DNA of 64,000 bases from Lepiota brunneoincarnata. Taxonomy: Eukaryota > Basidiomycota > Agaricomycetes > Agaricales > Agaricaceae. The notes below the pieces were generated by a model. It saw only the letters and a list, made by a program, of their open reading frames with translations. It did no database searches and had not been told where the DNA came from. A program made the position numbers and the translations under genes. The stretch covers positions 1 to 64,000 of the forward strand of contig JAEBUN010000005.1 of NCBI GenBank assembly GCA_023014365.1, in the 5' to 3' direction. Shown piece by piece: positions 46,523 through 58,309 of this stretch (position 1 is the stretch's first letter; every line of letters starts with the position of its first letter).

Positions 46523-47729
46523 ATGCCCCAAACTCGTGCCTACACAATCGCCGTGCTGCCTGGAGATGGAATTGGGCTGGAGGTTATGCCCCCGGCCCTG
46601 CGATGCCTAGAAGCTGCTGCCAGGCGCTTCGGCTTTCAACTGCACTTCCGTCACTATGACTGGGCTTCTTGTACTTACTACCTTAAGCACGGTACGATGA
46701 TGCCACCGGATTGGAAGGAGTTAGTTCGTGCTTGTGATGCAATATACTTTGGCGCAGGTAAGGCTCAAGTGTGGTTTTCCCGCAGCATCGGCGCCCGCAT
46801 CGCTTAACCGCTTATCATATGCAATAGTGGGAGATCCTGCCACTGTGCCGGATCACGTATCCTTGTGGGGAAGCATCCTTTTGTTTCGCCGGGAATTCGA
46901 CCAGTACATCAACCTCAGACCATGCCGCCTTATTGCCGGCGTCACTTCTCCCTTGGCTAACAGAGATGGGAAAGATATCGACTTCGTCACCGTGCGCGAA
47001 AACACCGAGGGGGAGTACAGTTCCATCGGTGGCCGTATCTTTGGAGGGACAGAGAGGGAGACGGTGATACAGAACACAGTCTTCACCCGAACGGGGGTAG
47101 ATCGGGTTATCCGTTATGCCTTTGAACTCGCTAGAAGCCGCCCTGCAAAGAGACTCACATCCGCCACAAAATCCAACGGAATATCCATCACAATGCCCTA
47201 TTGGGATGAAAGGGTTGAGGCGATAGCGAAAGAATATCCGGATGTTAAAGTTGATAAATACCACATTGACATCCTGTGCGCCCATTTTGTTCTGAGGCCC
47301 CACATCTTTGATGTCGTCGTTGGCTCAAATTTGTTCGGGGACATTCTTTCTGATCTCGGACCCGCATGCACTGGAACGATTGGTATAGCCCCCTCCGCAA
47401 ACCTGAATCCCTCCTCCAAACGTAGCGATCCTGATTGGTGTCCCAGCCTTTTCGAGCCAGTGCATGGGAGCGCACCTGATATCGCAGGCAGGGGAATAGC
47501 AAATCCAGTAGGAATGATATGGGCAGGTCAAATGATGTTGGAGCATCTCGGAGAGAAGGAAGCTGCTGCCACGATGATGCTTGCCATAGAGACTGTGCTG
47601 AAGGAAGGCAGAGAGGCACAGCTTCGGGGTGAAGGGGATTTACTGACACCCGACATGCTTGGGAATGGGACGACAGAGGGGCTTGGTGCAGCGATTGAGA
47701 AAGCAATTGAGACCGTTCACATACACTGA
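46523..47729 (+). CDS. Tartrate dehydrogenase-like NAD-dependent decarboxylating dehydrogenase
   Basis: Exons 46523-46757 and 46828-47729 join in frame to 378 aa. It belongs to the isocitrate/isopropylmalate dehydrogenase family. The start IAVLPGDGIGLEVMPPAL is the family nucleotide-binding start. FDQYINLRPCRLIAGVTSPL, RENTEGEYSSIGGR, SATKSNGISITMPYWDERVE, the metal-binding SNLFGDILSDLGPA, GIAPSANLNP, and EPVHGSAPDIAGRGIANPVG follow. The W-DERV and FVTVRENTEGEYSS forms point to the tartrate dehydrogenase/decarboxylase (D-malate dehydrogenase) subgroup rather than leuB or mitochondrial IDH. No obvious mitochondrial presequence, so probably cytosolic. The length is normal and the gene looks functional. 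Substrate could be tartrate or malate; this is not decidable here. Confidence 0.9.
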
Positions 47730-47910
47730 GCGCTGCCCATAGCTAAGTAGGTAGTTGGTAGGAACAATTTGTCGACGAAGCTGTGTATCAAATGTAAAAT
47801 TGGAAATCTCCAAGTGGTCACGCGTGGGTCTCTGCACAGCCTCCCAGTGCCTTCTTTTCCCTCTACTTACACCCCACACATCACCCTTCTAACTTCAGGA
47901 AGCGTAATTA

Positions 47911-49759
47911 TGACTAGACCTATGGACCACAGGTACGTTCTTGTCTTGTCTTGAATCCACATTCGGGACTGACTCGCTCTGGCAGTTTATGGCAGCTTAC
48001 AGGTGAGCTGTGACTCCAAACTACTCGTTTTCGGTCTACGAACTTGATTTCCAGTGGTTCGGACGCACGGTCTACGCCTCATTCGACCAGAAAAGGCCTG
48101 GCGTCCAATTGTGAGGGTAGAAGTGGATAAACACCATACCTACGAAACAGTACTTGGATCCGATGGACAGAACGTCAACCTCAAGGATAACTTTTCATTG
48201 TGCGTGCTCGCTTTCGAACAGGCAATGAAAACATTGACTTTGCTTGATAGCCAGGACGCAAATTCAAACTCAACACTGGACATCAGAGTATTCCATCAGT
48301 CTCAGACGAAGAAAAAAGGAAAACGGAAAAAGGAGGTCGCGGCCTCAACCGGCCATCCTTTAGGCCAGCTTATAAAGAAGCAGGAGCTGGAGCAAAGTAA
48401 GGCTCTCTAATTTTGACTGATCACTGTTTGTAATCTTACCCCGAAATCCAAGGAATCGAGCTTCGACTTCAGTGTCAAGCACAGAACAAGAAGAATACGT
48501 GCGCCAGCAGAGGCAAACCGCAGAACGGTGCCATCGTTATTATTCGTATTCGGCCCCCATCATCATACGCATCGTCATCTAAAGAGCAGGTGGACACAAA
48601 CGTTTATACTTCCGACACCGAGTCATGTACGTGTCCCTATTCGAAACCATAGCGGCGGCTTTGTGGACATTGCTAATCTTTTGGATCCAGCTGATACCCT
48701 TACCATGCCGCCGTCCCCCGTTGACAACGACCCTCCTCCATCTATATCAATCAATTCACCTCAGCAGCTTCGACGACGACGCGTGGGCTACGCTATCTAT
48801 TCCGATGAGGAACCCTGTTCAAGTGGCGGAGAAGAGGATGACCCCAAGCAACCTCTCAACTTCTCACATCTTGCGGAGAAAGACTTCCAAAACGAAGACT
48901 TCGAGCAAGACCCCGACCCGTTCTCCCCAATTCCCATACGCTCCACCCTTGCAATCGCCGTTGACCAGGTAAATACCTGGATCGCGGCCTCTCTCCTCCC
49001 ACAATACACACAAGAAATCAAAGTTCCTCCACCCACCTTGAATCCTGCAGAGCGCGTCGTTTCGGCATTTACGCTATACAGTGAGCTAAAAGACGCGGAC
49101 GTGGAGTCTGACTACCAACCCATATTTGAGCGTTTGCAGAGGGAATGGCAATATGTTGGTGGACTGGTGCGTCTCTCTACACAAGGATTCTGGCTCAGCT
49201 CACACTTACTGGCACCCCTCCGTAGCTCGCGGCCCTGGCAGCCGTAAACGCAGCCGTCTTTGCGATCTCACCGGATTCTCTCTTCCAGATTCAACCTTAT
49301 GCCCTAAATGCTATCGCTTGCAGCAGTATTGCCTCGGGACTCGGTATGGCCATCGACGCATGGTTCCTCTTTCGCTATAACTGGGTTGACCTCAGGACCT
49401 TCATCGTACGGACTAGTCCTACACCTCTGAAATGAGACTATACCCACACTTATGCTCCCCTCTAGTTTCGCGCCCTGGACGTATATGGCTCCTATTTCTT
49501 CTTCGCCTTATCCGCTCGCATGCCTGCGATGTGCATGCTCTTCTCTGCCTTGGCTCTCATGGCCTTTCTTGGCTTTGTCGCATTCGAGGTTTGGCCCAGG
49601 GGCGTCTTAGTTATGTGTTTCTTCGCGGGCCTGGTGATGTCCCTGCAGTTCCTCGTCTACGGAGCTCATTGGTGTGCAAACAAGATAGCAGCTGGTGGAA
49701 GAGCGAGTAAGCAGGGGATGAGTGTAGTGGTTCGGAAAATGACGCGGACGTCGGTCTAA
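47911..49759 (+). CDS. C2-domain protein with C-terminal membrane segments
   Basis: Seven exons (47911-47933, 47986-48002, 48055-48396, 48453-48626, 48691-49166, 49226-49405, 49466-49759) join in frame to 501 aa; the first two are only 23 and 17 bp. Residues about 8-150 (LWQLTVVRTHGLRL, PIVRVEVDKHHTYETVLGSD, NAS-rich loop, GAIVIIRIRPP) resemble a C2 beta-sandwich with an insertion. A charged, Pro-rich linker follows. The C-terminal 160 residues hold about four hydrophobic segments (LAALAAVNAAVFAI, AIACSSIASGLGMAIDAWFL, MPAMCMLFSALALMAFLGFV, VLVMCFFAGLVMSLQFLVYG). It is likely a membrane-anchored C2 protein of fungi with unknown partner. The C2 assignment is from pattern only. Confidence 0.72.
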
Positions 49760-50070
49760 TTGGAAAGGTTAAAAATCCTTGACGCATATGTGGTGGAATA
49801 AGTTAATTCTTCGCGTGTAGTATCTAGCAATTAGGGTAGGAGTATTTTATACGGGAATAAAAGTGTAGCCTTATTTAGCCTTATTTCCTTCTATTTACGG
49901 ACGCCCCGCCATTCATCAAATCCGGCATCATTCCATCTCCACTTCCACAGCCATCAAACATCAAACTCTATTTCGTCAGTCAGCCTGTTGTCACTGCTGG
50001 CGTACGAAGCATGAGATATCCTTTGTTTATATGCTAAAATATCAGACAGGATATCATAGCTGTAGATATA

Positions 50071-50626
50071 ATAAATATCCATTTGTTATCCTGTTAGATA
50101 TTTTTTATTTTGGTTCAATATCACAAAATGGAATATTTAGAATATCAGGAAGTATATATCACAGTTGGATAGATGTCATATGCCACTGTTATGTTGGTGG
50201 AAACTAAAAACAATATTATGTGCAGAGATATGACACTGACAAAAAGCAAAATATGTTATGTAGAGATATATATAACATAACTTGGTTATTGTCAGCAACA
50301 ATATATAAATTCACATACTCAGAATATTGCAGTGTTTGATACCCATTGTGTGCACTACAGATGATGGATATCAAATGCCACTATACTCTAGATATGGAGT
50401 ATGATACTGTTGTTGACAATAACCCAGTTATGTAAGGTATATCTCAGAATGATATATCAATATTTCTTTGGTTTACACTTACATAACAATAACATATGGC
50501 ATATATTTAATAGATATTCAATTGCAACACATACTTCCTGATATTCTAACTATTCTATTCCTAATATTGCTAAAATGAAAAATATCTAACAAATAGTTCA
50601 AAGCAGAATAACAAATGGATATTTAT
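50071..50626. repeat. AT-rich foldback element with long imperfect terminal inverted repeats
   Basis: The 19-bp ends ATAAATATCCATTTGTTAT (50071-50089) and its exact complement (50608-50626) enclose two arms of about 240 bp that match as imperfect inverted repeats, for example TTAGAATATCAGGAAGTAT near 50131 and its complement near 50533. No frame and no clear target duplication. It would fold into a long hairpin, as MITE-like foldback elements do. Confidence 0.75.
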
Positions 50627-50829
50627 GAGGGTAAGAACCTGTGCCATTGGCATGGGGCATGATTATGCTTTAATTCTAAGTCACACGTAAATCCGAGTTT
50701 GTAATCCTGAGTACAATTCCAGTTCTATGTACATTACAAATGACTGAACAAACCTAAATTAAATGTTGCATGAAAAAGAAAAAGATGAATGTTCCATAAG
50801 AGAAGAAAGATAAATGTTTCATGTTCTAA
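50627..50829. other. Presumed 3' flank of the Helitron
   Basis: Short AT-rich stretch between the helicase stop and the foldback element. A CTRR end with hairpin, which would define the Helitron 3' terminus, was not found with certainty. Confidence 0.35.
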
Positions 50830-53635
50830 CTACAAATCCAGTCCATTGAAAACTTCCTTGTATACTACATTGGTGGTTCTTTTGGTAATATTTTCTTCAG
50901 GAAATACTACTTTGATCCTGTTTGCAGATGTACATTCAGATAGTGCTACATACACTTGGCCATGTGAAAAAACTGGTGTCTGTAGATTAATTCCAACATG
51001 CTTTACTGACTGTCCCTGTGACATGTTAATATTCATTGCAAATGCAAGTTGTACAGTGATTCCCCACAACTTGAGATGACTTTTTGTTGACTGGAATTAA
51101 CAAGTATTAGGCATATTAAACAATAAAAAAATTATAGTAACATATGCAAGAATGTCTCCTCTACCCATTAAAAATTAGCAAGCATTATCAGAATTATATA
51201 TCAGTAGAAATTGTGTTTTGATTCAAGGGGTGTCAATTTCCATGATTCCGGACAAGTTGAGATGCACATGACACTTCCATTTTTGGGACATGTCACATCC
51301 AAATTGGGTATTATGTGGGCCTTCAGCTTCATCCATCTCATCATCTTCATCTCCTCCACCAGTATTAGAGGTCAAGAAGTTGGATAAGGCCAGTTTTCGA
51401 GGTTTCTTAGGCTTGGAAGGCTATTTAATCTTAGAAACCTTTTCAATGGCCAGTCATTGGGTCTCCTCCTTCCAGGCAGTCAAGATAGCCTCTATCACTA
51501 GATCAGGTGTGACATCACCCCTTTGTCACACATCATACCAAAACATAGCTACATTCAAAGTGGGTCAGATTCCATTGAAATCAGTGCAACTTCTGGGCTA
51601 GCCGCCCCCCATATGCTGGAGGTAAAATAAGTCCAGCATGGCACATTGTCCCCCAATAATCACACTCAAACCAAGGCTAAGGTGTTGAAACTGCCAAAAA
51701 TCCTAGACTAATGCACAGATTTCTCTTCCACCACTGGCTCAATTCACACAAAAACTGAGTATATTATTGGTATCAGGTACTACTATTTTTCCTATTTTTC
51801 TGAAACATTTTCACTCACCCAATCAAGAGACATTTGTGTTTGTCTCAAGTTGTCATGGCATTTCAAGTTGTGGGGAATCACTGTACTGAAAATTGCCTGC
51901 ATTGGAGTGGAATTGGAAGTGTTTCATCATTTGGCTTTAGTATAATTCTTGGAATTAACACTATTGTCCCTGCATATTTGGCATCTCCAGTTATAACTTT
52001 GCACTGTATTACCCTTCTCCTAATAGCCATTACAACCATTCTTGTCCTATTGCAAAGTCCTTTTGATGCATCCAGGTTTCTTAGAAGCATCACAGGAGAC
52101 CCAACCTTCAGAGCTAACCTTGCAAGTGGTAGTCTGCTTGCTCGAAGTGATTGAAGGTACTCTGCTGGATATGGTTGGTAGTCATTCAAGGTTGGGTTTT
52201 CCTGTTGTACTGAGTCTGCACTCATGAGTATATGAGTCTCTCCTGGAAATTTATCAAGAATGGTTTCATTGATATAATCCACCTCATCATTCCTTGAAGA
52301 CAGAATTGTTCTGTCTAAGAAGTACTGGTCAGGCTTGTTGCCCTGTCCAATTTGAGGATAAGTGGAATCAATAAGGCTTTCTATAGAGTTCTCAGGGCAA
52401 CATATTTCAGCAGGGATTTCAACAGTCTCAGCATTATCCAGGGTGTTTCCTACACCTATCCTGAGCAGCCATGCAGCATGTTGCTCTCTTTCTGGAGTGT
52501 TGTCTAATCTCATATTCTGCTGTAAGTAATATATTGTGACATTATTCCAGAGTGGACTATGAATGATAGAAGCACCAATAATTTCTTGCCTTAAGCCCTG
52601 TAGAACTACTGGCAATGTCTGACAGAAGTCACCACCAAAGACAACTGTAATTCCACCAAAGGGTAAGTTTGTTTGGAATAAGTCTTGTAAGCAGTGATCA
52701 ACAGCATGAATTCTGTAGCTATGTTGCATTGGAACTTCATCCCAGATAATGATCTTTGTCTGCTGCAATACTGGGAACATATGAAATGTATGTGTAATTA
52801 GAGATACAGAAGTTTCATCTGCAGGTATTGGAATTTTAAACCTGGAATGAGCAATTCTGCCTCCCTCAAGTAATAGAGCAGGAATTCCAGAAGATGCAAT
52901 GCATAGTGCAATATGACTCCTAGATCTGACCACAGCAGCAAGAGTATTACATACAAATGTTTTTCCACATTCACCTGTACTGTGAATGAAAAATATTTGT
53001 CCCAGGTTGTTATCCACAGATTGAATAGCAACATTATAGACATTGGCTTGTTCTTGATTAAAGAGCTGGGTGTTTCTTACAACCATAGCTTTCAGCTCAG
53101 CACAATTGTAGTTGAGTTGTTCAGCTAGGATAAAGTTGATAGGAATATCATCCCAAATTTCACCAGTTCCAGGACTCTGTGATAGAGGCATAGGTGGGAA
53201 GTCTTTAAGAGTTTTTCCTGAGCTCATCAGGATTTTATCAAGAAGATGTAAGCCATAGTCATATCTTTGCTCAGGTGTAAATACCCAACCCTGGTAATGG
53301 GGAATCTGTTCTAGCCTCCTTGCAAGATCATCACATATAGAGTGCTTGAACTGATCCCAGAGTGTCTCTGGTGAAGATGGATTGCAGTTTTGTAAAATAA
53401 CTGTAAACAATGCATGCAATGCAGATCCAGTCTGCATATAACTAGCCTCATCCAAGCACTGTATCCACTCTCTATCATTTTCTAGAAGTCCTCTTGCCAA
53501 ACATGCCTCTCTAAATGTATTATAGACAACTCCATCAAAGGTGCGTAAATATTCAAATGATGTTGTACCTGGGACAGAAGTCAACAGAAGTCTGAGGTAA
53601 AATCTTTCACCCTGTACTGGAGATGCAAAATACAT
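50830..53635 (-). pseudogene. Helitron PIF1-like helicase, split by a nested element
   Basis: The main frame (51878-53635) has a Walker A region FFIHSTGECGKTF in which the first glycine of GxxxxGKT is replaced, Walker B IIIWDEVPMQHS, FGGDFCQTLPVV and the QQNMRL motif. It then stops after CRQFSVQ at the insertion. Beyond the insertion (50830-51053) it resumes [19 protein letters not shown] and [10 protein letters not shown]; the family usually has SRCTS there. Removing 51054-51883 plus one TA restores a continuous frame across the joint. A helicase of this type unwinds DNA during rolling-circle transposition. Changed motif residues suggest it was already inactive. Confidence 0.85.
51054..51883. 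mobile_element. 830-bp Tc1/mariner-superfamily (pogo/Fot-like) non-autonomous element nested in the Helitron
   Basis: Ends are CAGTGATTCCCCACAACTTGA at the left and its reverse complement at the right. Both are flanked by TA (51052-51053 and 51884-51885), the target duplication of this superfamily. CAGTG ends are typical. No complete transposase frame exists; a short 103-codon plus frame and broken minus-strand stretches remain. Confidence 0.85.
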
Positions 53636-56402
53636 CCTTCCAATTGCAAGATCACCCTGTTACCTTGGAGACCACTGTTTATTTTCCTTTTTGTATGCCC
53701 AAGCTCTTGGAAAGTCCTGATATAGTGTGTTATGTGCATCAGGATAATTCTGATTGGCTTCAAACCAAGCTGTGAGTATAGTTTTGTCCAGGTTATCTCT
53801 AGCAAGAACTGCTTCTACATGATCATCCTCATTATAGTAGATCAACTGTTGATTAGGCAAGTAGACTGGCAAGTGATAGACTGTTGGTGATTCTACATGC
53901 ATAGAGAATTCAAATATATGCCAACATGCTTCAATTGGAGAAATATAGTGAGCATCAAGATACTCTTCGATTTCATCCTGCTGCTGATCCTGATTGGTTG
54001 AAAGCTCTAGAGTAGCTTGATCATGACCTTTGTAGATATATTTGTGAATGTACTTGACAGCCTCAACTGCAGCACAGATCTCTACATCAATGTGGCATCG
54101 ATACTTTGAGCTAAGATATGCATTATAAGGTACAACCCATCAGTTATCATATGTAAAACCACCTTGAACAAAAGTACGGCCATTATCAGGTCTAGCATAC
54201 TTGGGATAGCCATCTTCCCCATATAGTGTGGCAGGATTGAACTCTTTTGGATACTTCTTGCTACATCTCCTATTTACCATACACTTGGCATTTGGGTGGT
54301 CATTTCTACAGGGACCATATAACATCATGGTAGTAACCACATTGTATAGCTCAGGTTCATTAACTGGATCTGGTATCACAGCAGACACAATAGAATCAAC
54401 ATGTGCAGCATTCCAGATCTTGTCAGCAGGATCCAGGAATATTAACAGGTGTATGTGTGGTAATCCTCTCTTCTGGAACTCTATGGTATGGACCATTGCA
54501 ACTGCTTTTCCAAAGAGACCTTGTTTAATTTCCTTCAGAAGAGCTTCTTTCTTCTGTTCAAAAACTCTAGCAACAATATCAGGTTGGTCTGTTGCTGTCT
54601 GAGGCTTCTGATTATCACTTGAGTCTCTAAACAAAGCTTCCTGAATTTCAGGCCAGTTTGGATTAGCAGTTATAGTCAAGAAGATATCAGGCTTCCAAAA
54701 AGTTCTGCAAATAGCCATAGAATCCTGGAACAACTGATTCATATGATGATCACTTCCAATATGTGTTGAAGGTAAGATTATTCTTCTGCCATGGTTTTGG
54801 AGATTTAGGTTTTCATCTCAGTCACCAATAGCAATATCTTGAAGGCCTTGGTAAACATCAGCTCTAATTTGTGTCTGATGAGTTCTAACCCAGTTGAGAT
54901 TACTCTGTTCAATGGAGGCCCAAGCATCAACAACATATTGTTGAAAGAGTTTACCACCCCAAAAGAGTGGAGGCTGAGGATCAGATCATACATGAAATTG
55001 ATAGGCATAATATGATCATTGAGTCACAAATTTTGATCTGGTATTGCCTGTTGGTCCAGGATGTGATCTAATTGCAGTATGCCATCTATGTTCACCATAT
55101 GGAAAGAGTAACACATAGTGTAAGGAAGAGTAGAAAGGATGGAGGTGACTAATTCTCTGAAGTCCACCACCACTCAGACATAATATAATATCTCTATAAT
55201 CAGAGCATTCCTCTAATCCGCTGCCTGGAATTACTGCTGCAATATCATCACCTGCAGGAGGATTGTATCTTCTTTGGTCCCATGATCTATCAGCATGTAG
55301 CTTGACAAATACTACTGGTTGCCTGTTCTCAGGTTGTTGCTGCAGAATATCAAATGCACTTTTATGCAGATTAACATAGGAATGCACTTGAGACAACATA
55401 TCTCCAAGCTCAGCAAGTACAGCATGATCACAAAACCCTTGACTATTCTGGGCTCTGATATCTGCTTGTTGTTGAGAATCATAAATGTAGATCTGTGCAT
55501 ATACTGGAGATTGACCTTCAGCTGGCAAGAGAGCACCTGAGAGGTGATGAAGTTCACTACTTATTTTAAAGCAGTAAGGACCCGAAGCTTGTGTAATTGA
55601 TTCATCAATCTTGGTTCCAAGTGATGTAAATGCAAAGGCAGTATTATATCATCTGATGTTCCTCTGAATGAATCAGATTGGGGACTAATACCACACATGT
55701 GTCGTCTCAGGACAGAATGCATTTCCCTATATGCAGGTAGTTGGACTTGGCCCTGAAGGCAACAAACACCAAACTTGATATTATTTCTGGTTGATGGTGT
55801 AAGTTTCTCAGAGTCAAAGTGAAGAGCTTGACAATGTGAACATTTAATATCCATGTAACCTAAGAAATGTGGTTCAATGGGTTCTTGATATGGATGACAT
55901 CCTTGAGGAATAGGATTTTGACCTCGAGCATGATTTCTATGATCCTGAGCACAATTTCTATGGTCTTGAACAGGATTTCTATGCTCTGCATCATCTTCAA
56001 CTCTAATATTCTGAGGTTCATTGATCAGAACCTCATGATCATTTCTCTGCCCTTCAGCTTGAAATTGCTCAAGATTTATCCTGGCTTGGTTATCAAGCTC
56101 ATCAACTTCATTCTGAATACCAAGATTATCCTCCTGCTGAAGTTCAGCTTGTTGCTCATCTCTCAGCTCTTGGAGATGTCTGGCCAAAATGTCTCTCTGC
56201 AATTCTGCATCTCTATCTGCCTGAGACTGTATATTCTCTTCTATCCTTTGTGTAAGTGCTTGTTCTAGTTAAGTAAGTCTTTGCTGTTGTATCCTCTCCC
56301 TATCCCTAAGTTCCTGCTCAAGTTGTCCTATCCTTATCCTATCCTGATCATGGGTGATATGCACTATATGCCCTCTATGCAATTATTGAAAGCAGGATTA
56401 GC
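53636..56402 (-). pseudogene. Helitron Rep (HUH nuclease) region with nonsense codons
   Basis: Pieces in order from the 5' side are: zinc-binding IKCSHCQALHF and FGVCCLQGQVQLP; ALLPAEGQSPVYAQIYIYDS; LFWGGKLFQQYVVDAWAS; the Rep nuclease with FLTITANPNW, IEFQKRGLPHIHLLIFLDP (HUH metal-binding histidines) and, near 54026-54055, VKYIHKYIYKGHD with the two catalytic tyrosines. The reading frame is broken by TAA at 56269-56271 and TGA at 55649-55651, 54986-54988, 54818-54820 and 54140-54142, plus a frameshift near 55650. The enzyme would nick and join single-stranded DNA during rolling-circle transposition, but this copy cannot make it. Confidence 0.85.
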
Positions 56403-56945
56403 CTAACCACCTGAAGTATTATGCTGTGGCCTCAGTAGTTGTGCAGCCATACTGCTTCCTCTTCCTCTTCCTCTTTCTCTTCCTCTATTCCTACTTCTTG
56501 TCTGTGGAGGTGCAGGAGGCACATTTCTGGGCATAGGATGCATCATTGGTTGGTTAAACCATTCTGGTATAGGAGTTTCAGATATAGCAGATGGTTGAGC
56601 ATGAACATTGGATGGGCCAGCAGTAGATGTTGAAGGTCCTGCAATATTAGAAGGCCCTGCAACCATATGTGGTGCCACCCTACTATCTCTACCCATATTT
56701 GCATTCATCACAAATGCTGACTGTAGAGTCTGGATAGGTGCTGGATGCTCATCAGATATACCAACAGGTGCAGGAACTATATCCCCAAAATTGGGTTGGA
56801 GAGGAACAGCAAATGGCTCTCGATTTTGATTGTGATGTTTATCAGGGTCTGTTATTTCCAACTGTCCTAACTGGTCTGCTGACCAGGTTGATTGGTGCAA
56901 TTGTTCAGGAGTAGTCAGTGGTGAAAGAGGGTTCCTGTAAATCAC
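56403..56945 (-). CDS. Leader frame of the Helitron, Pro- and RG-rich
   Basis: This is an open frame of 180 codons on the same strand, immediately upstream of the Rep region. It is rich in Pro, Ser and Thr with an RSRNRGRERGRGRG segment near the end, suggestive of nucleic-acid binding. It may be the natural N terminus of the Rep/helicase protein or a separate ORF. No domain is recognised. Confidence 0.45.
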   Translation of the reverse strand: MIYRNPLSPLTTPEQLHQSTWSADQLGQLEITDPDKHHNQNREPFAVPLQPNFGDIVPAPVGISDEHPAPIQTLQSAFVMNANMGRDSRVAPHMVAGPSNIAGPSTSTAGPSNVHAQPSAISETPIPEWFNQPMMHPMPRNVPPAPPQTRSRNRGRERGRGRGSSMAAQLLRPQHNTSGG

Positions 56946-57109
56946 ATCAAGTCAAAAACAGAAACAATAGATATGCCAATATATGACTAACATTTTTGTC
57001 AACCAATTCCTCAAGTTCACAATTTGACAAATGCACTATAAGATCACACTGTTTCTTTCACTAGTTAACCATATCATCACAATAACAAAAGCCCAACTCA
57101 CAATAGCAG

Positions 57110-57500
57110 TTGAATAAACCACTGGTATATCACAGTAATAGAGTGTGTGCTTTAGCAAGTTGGTGTATCACACTTCAGCAGTAGTGGTGTGATGTATATC
57201 CCCCAGTTGTGGGTCAATCAGTGATTCAATGATATATCACAGTAGTGATGTTTATTTGGCCCCAGCAATACCCAATAGTGATGTATATGACTCAAGAGTA
57301 AGCCAATCACTAATGAATCACCACTATAGTGATATTTGTGACTGGAAAGCAAGTCAATCACAATAGTAGTGATGTTTGTGACCCCACAGTAAACCAATCA
57401 CCAAAGTATCACAATAATAGTGATGTCCCTGACCCTTGTAGTGAGCTGATCACAAAAGTAATGATGTATCACTGATATATCACAATATAGCAATGACCCT
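57110..57500. repeat. Degenerate minisatellite with ATCAC/GTGAT units
   Basis: About seven imperfect units of 50-60 bp repeat the theme TATCACAGTAGTGATGT...GACCCCACAGTAAACCAATCAC. Each unit contains a short inverted repeat (for example ATCACTA/TAGTGAT). No coding potential. Confidence 0.65.
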
Positions 57501-58309
57501 GTGAGTTTGAGCTTCACTCTCCCTCACATATAGGGAATTCTGGCTTCTTTGGGCCTATTATGTCATTTTGGATGTGAGGCATGAAAGTTGGTGTCCACTA
57601 ATTGACATCCCCTAGGGAAGGGTGTATATTGCAATATTATTGGCAGATTATCTAATTTTTTTGATGTACTGTTGATCTGGTCCAACAAAGGGGATAACTG
57701 CTGACATAATTACAAAAGCTGACCAATTCTGACTAAGCTGACTAATTCAGGGTCCACATCCCATTCTTTATAGATGAGCTTACACTTGTATGCCTTCGGC
57801 ACACATATTTGGGTGACTTTAGCATTATAGGAAGATTTGAGTGAAAAAAAAGTTTTTTGAAAGTCACATGACTTTGTTTACTGATGTTTGGTATTGAATG
57901 AATTGATCACATGATCTTATTTGATGATCTTAGCATTATCTGAACAGATGCCCAGACCTTTCAGCCTGGGCACTTGGAGTATGTGCTAATTGTTTATATT
58001 ACCTGAAGCTTAGCATTGTCTAAGTATATTATGTTACTTATATTGTGAATACAGCATGAAAATAACCACAATCCATCCATTTAGCATTGTCTGAATATGT
58101 TGTGTTACTTATATCTTGAACACAGCAGAAAACTGATCACAATCTAGCCTTGTCTGAATATCTTATGCTACTTATATCTTGAATACAGCAGGAAACTGAT
58201 CACAATCCATGCCTTTGGCATGCATGTGTGATCAATTTCCATTGCAATCTAGCATTATCTGAATATCTTATGTTACTTATGTTGTGAACATAGCAGGAAA
58301 CTGACCACA
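57501..58309. repeat. AT-rich intergenic DNA with hairpin modules
   Basis: It contains a TTCGG-centred hairpin TATGCCTTCGGCACACATATT (about 57789), a GCCCAGACCTTTCAGCCTGGGC hairpin (about 57952) and the first GATCACAATCCATGCC...TGTGATC unit (about 58196). No gene. Confidence 0.55.

Larger units (their letters stand above)
50830..56945 (-). mobile_element. Decayed Helitron (rolling-circle transposon) encoding Rep/helicase
   Basis: Read on the minus strand, the order is a Pro-rich leader frame (56403-56945), a coiled-coil region with a zinc-binding CSHCQALHF segment, Helitron-like N-terminal and Rep nuclease domains, and a PIF1-type helicase ending at 50830. Stops and a frameshift break the Rep part, and an 830-bp element splits the helicase. 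The CpG-poor, AT-rich composition contrasts strongly with the Penelope-like element at the left edge. Precise Helitron termini were not established. Confidence 0.85.

Noticed and set aside
57110..57500. CRISPR array
   Set aside because: Units are degenerate and contiguous without unique spacers, and the window is eukaryotic.
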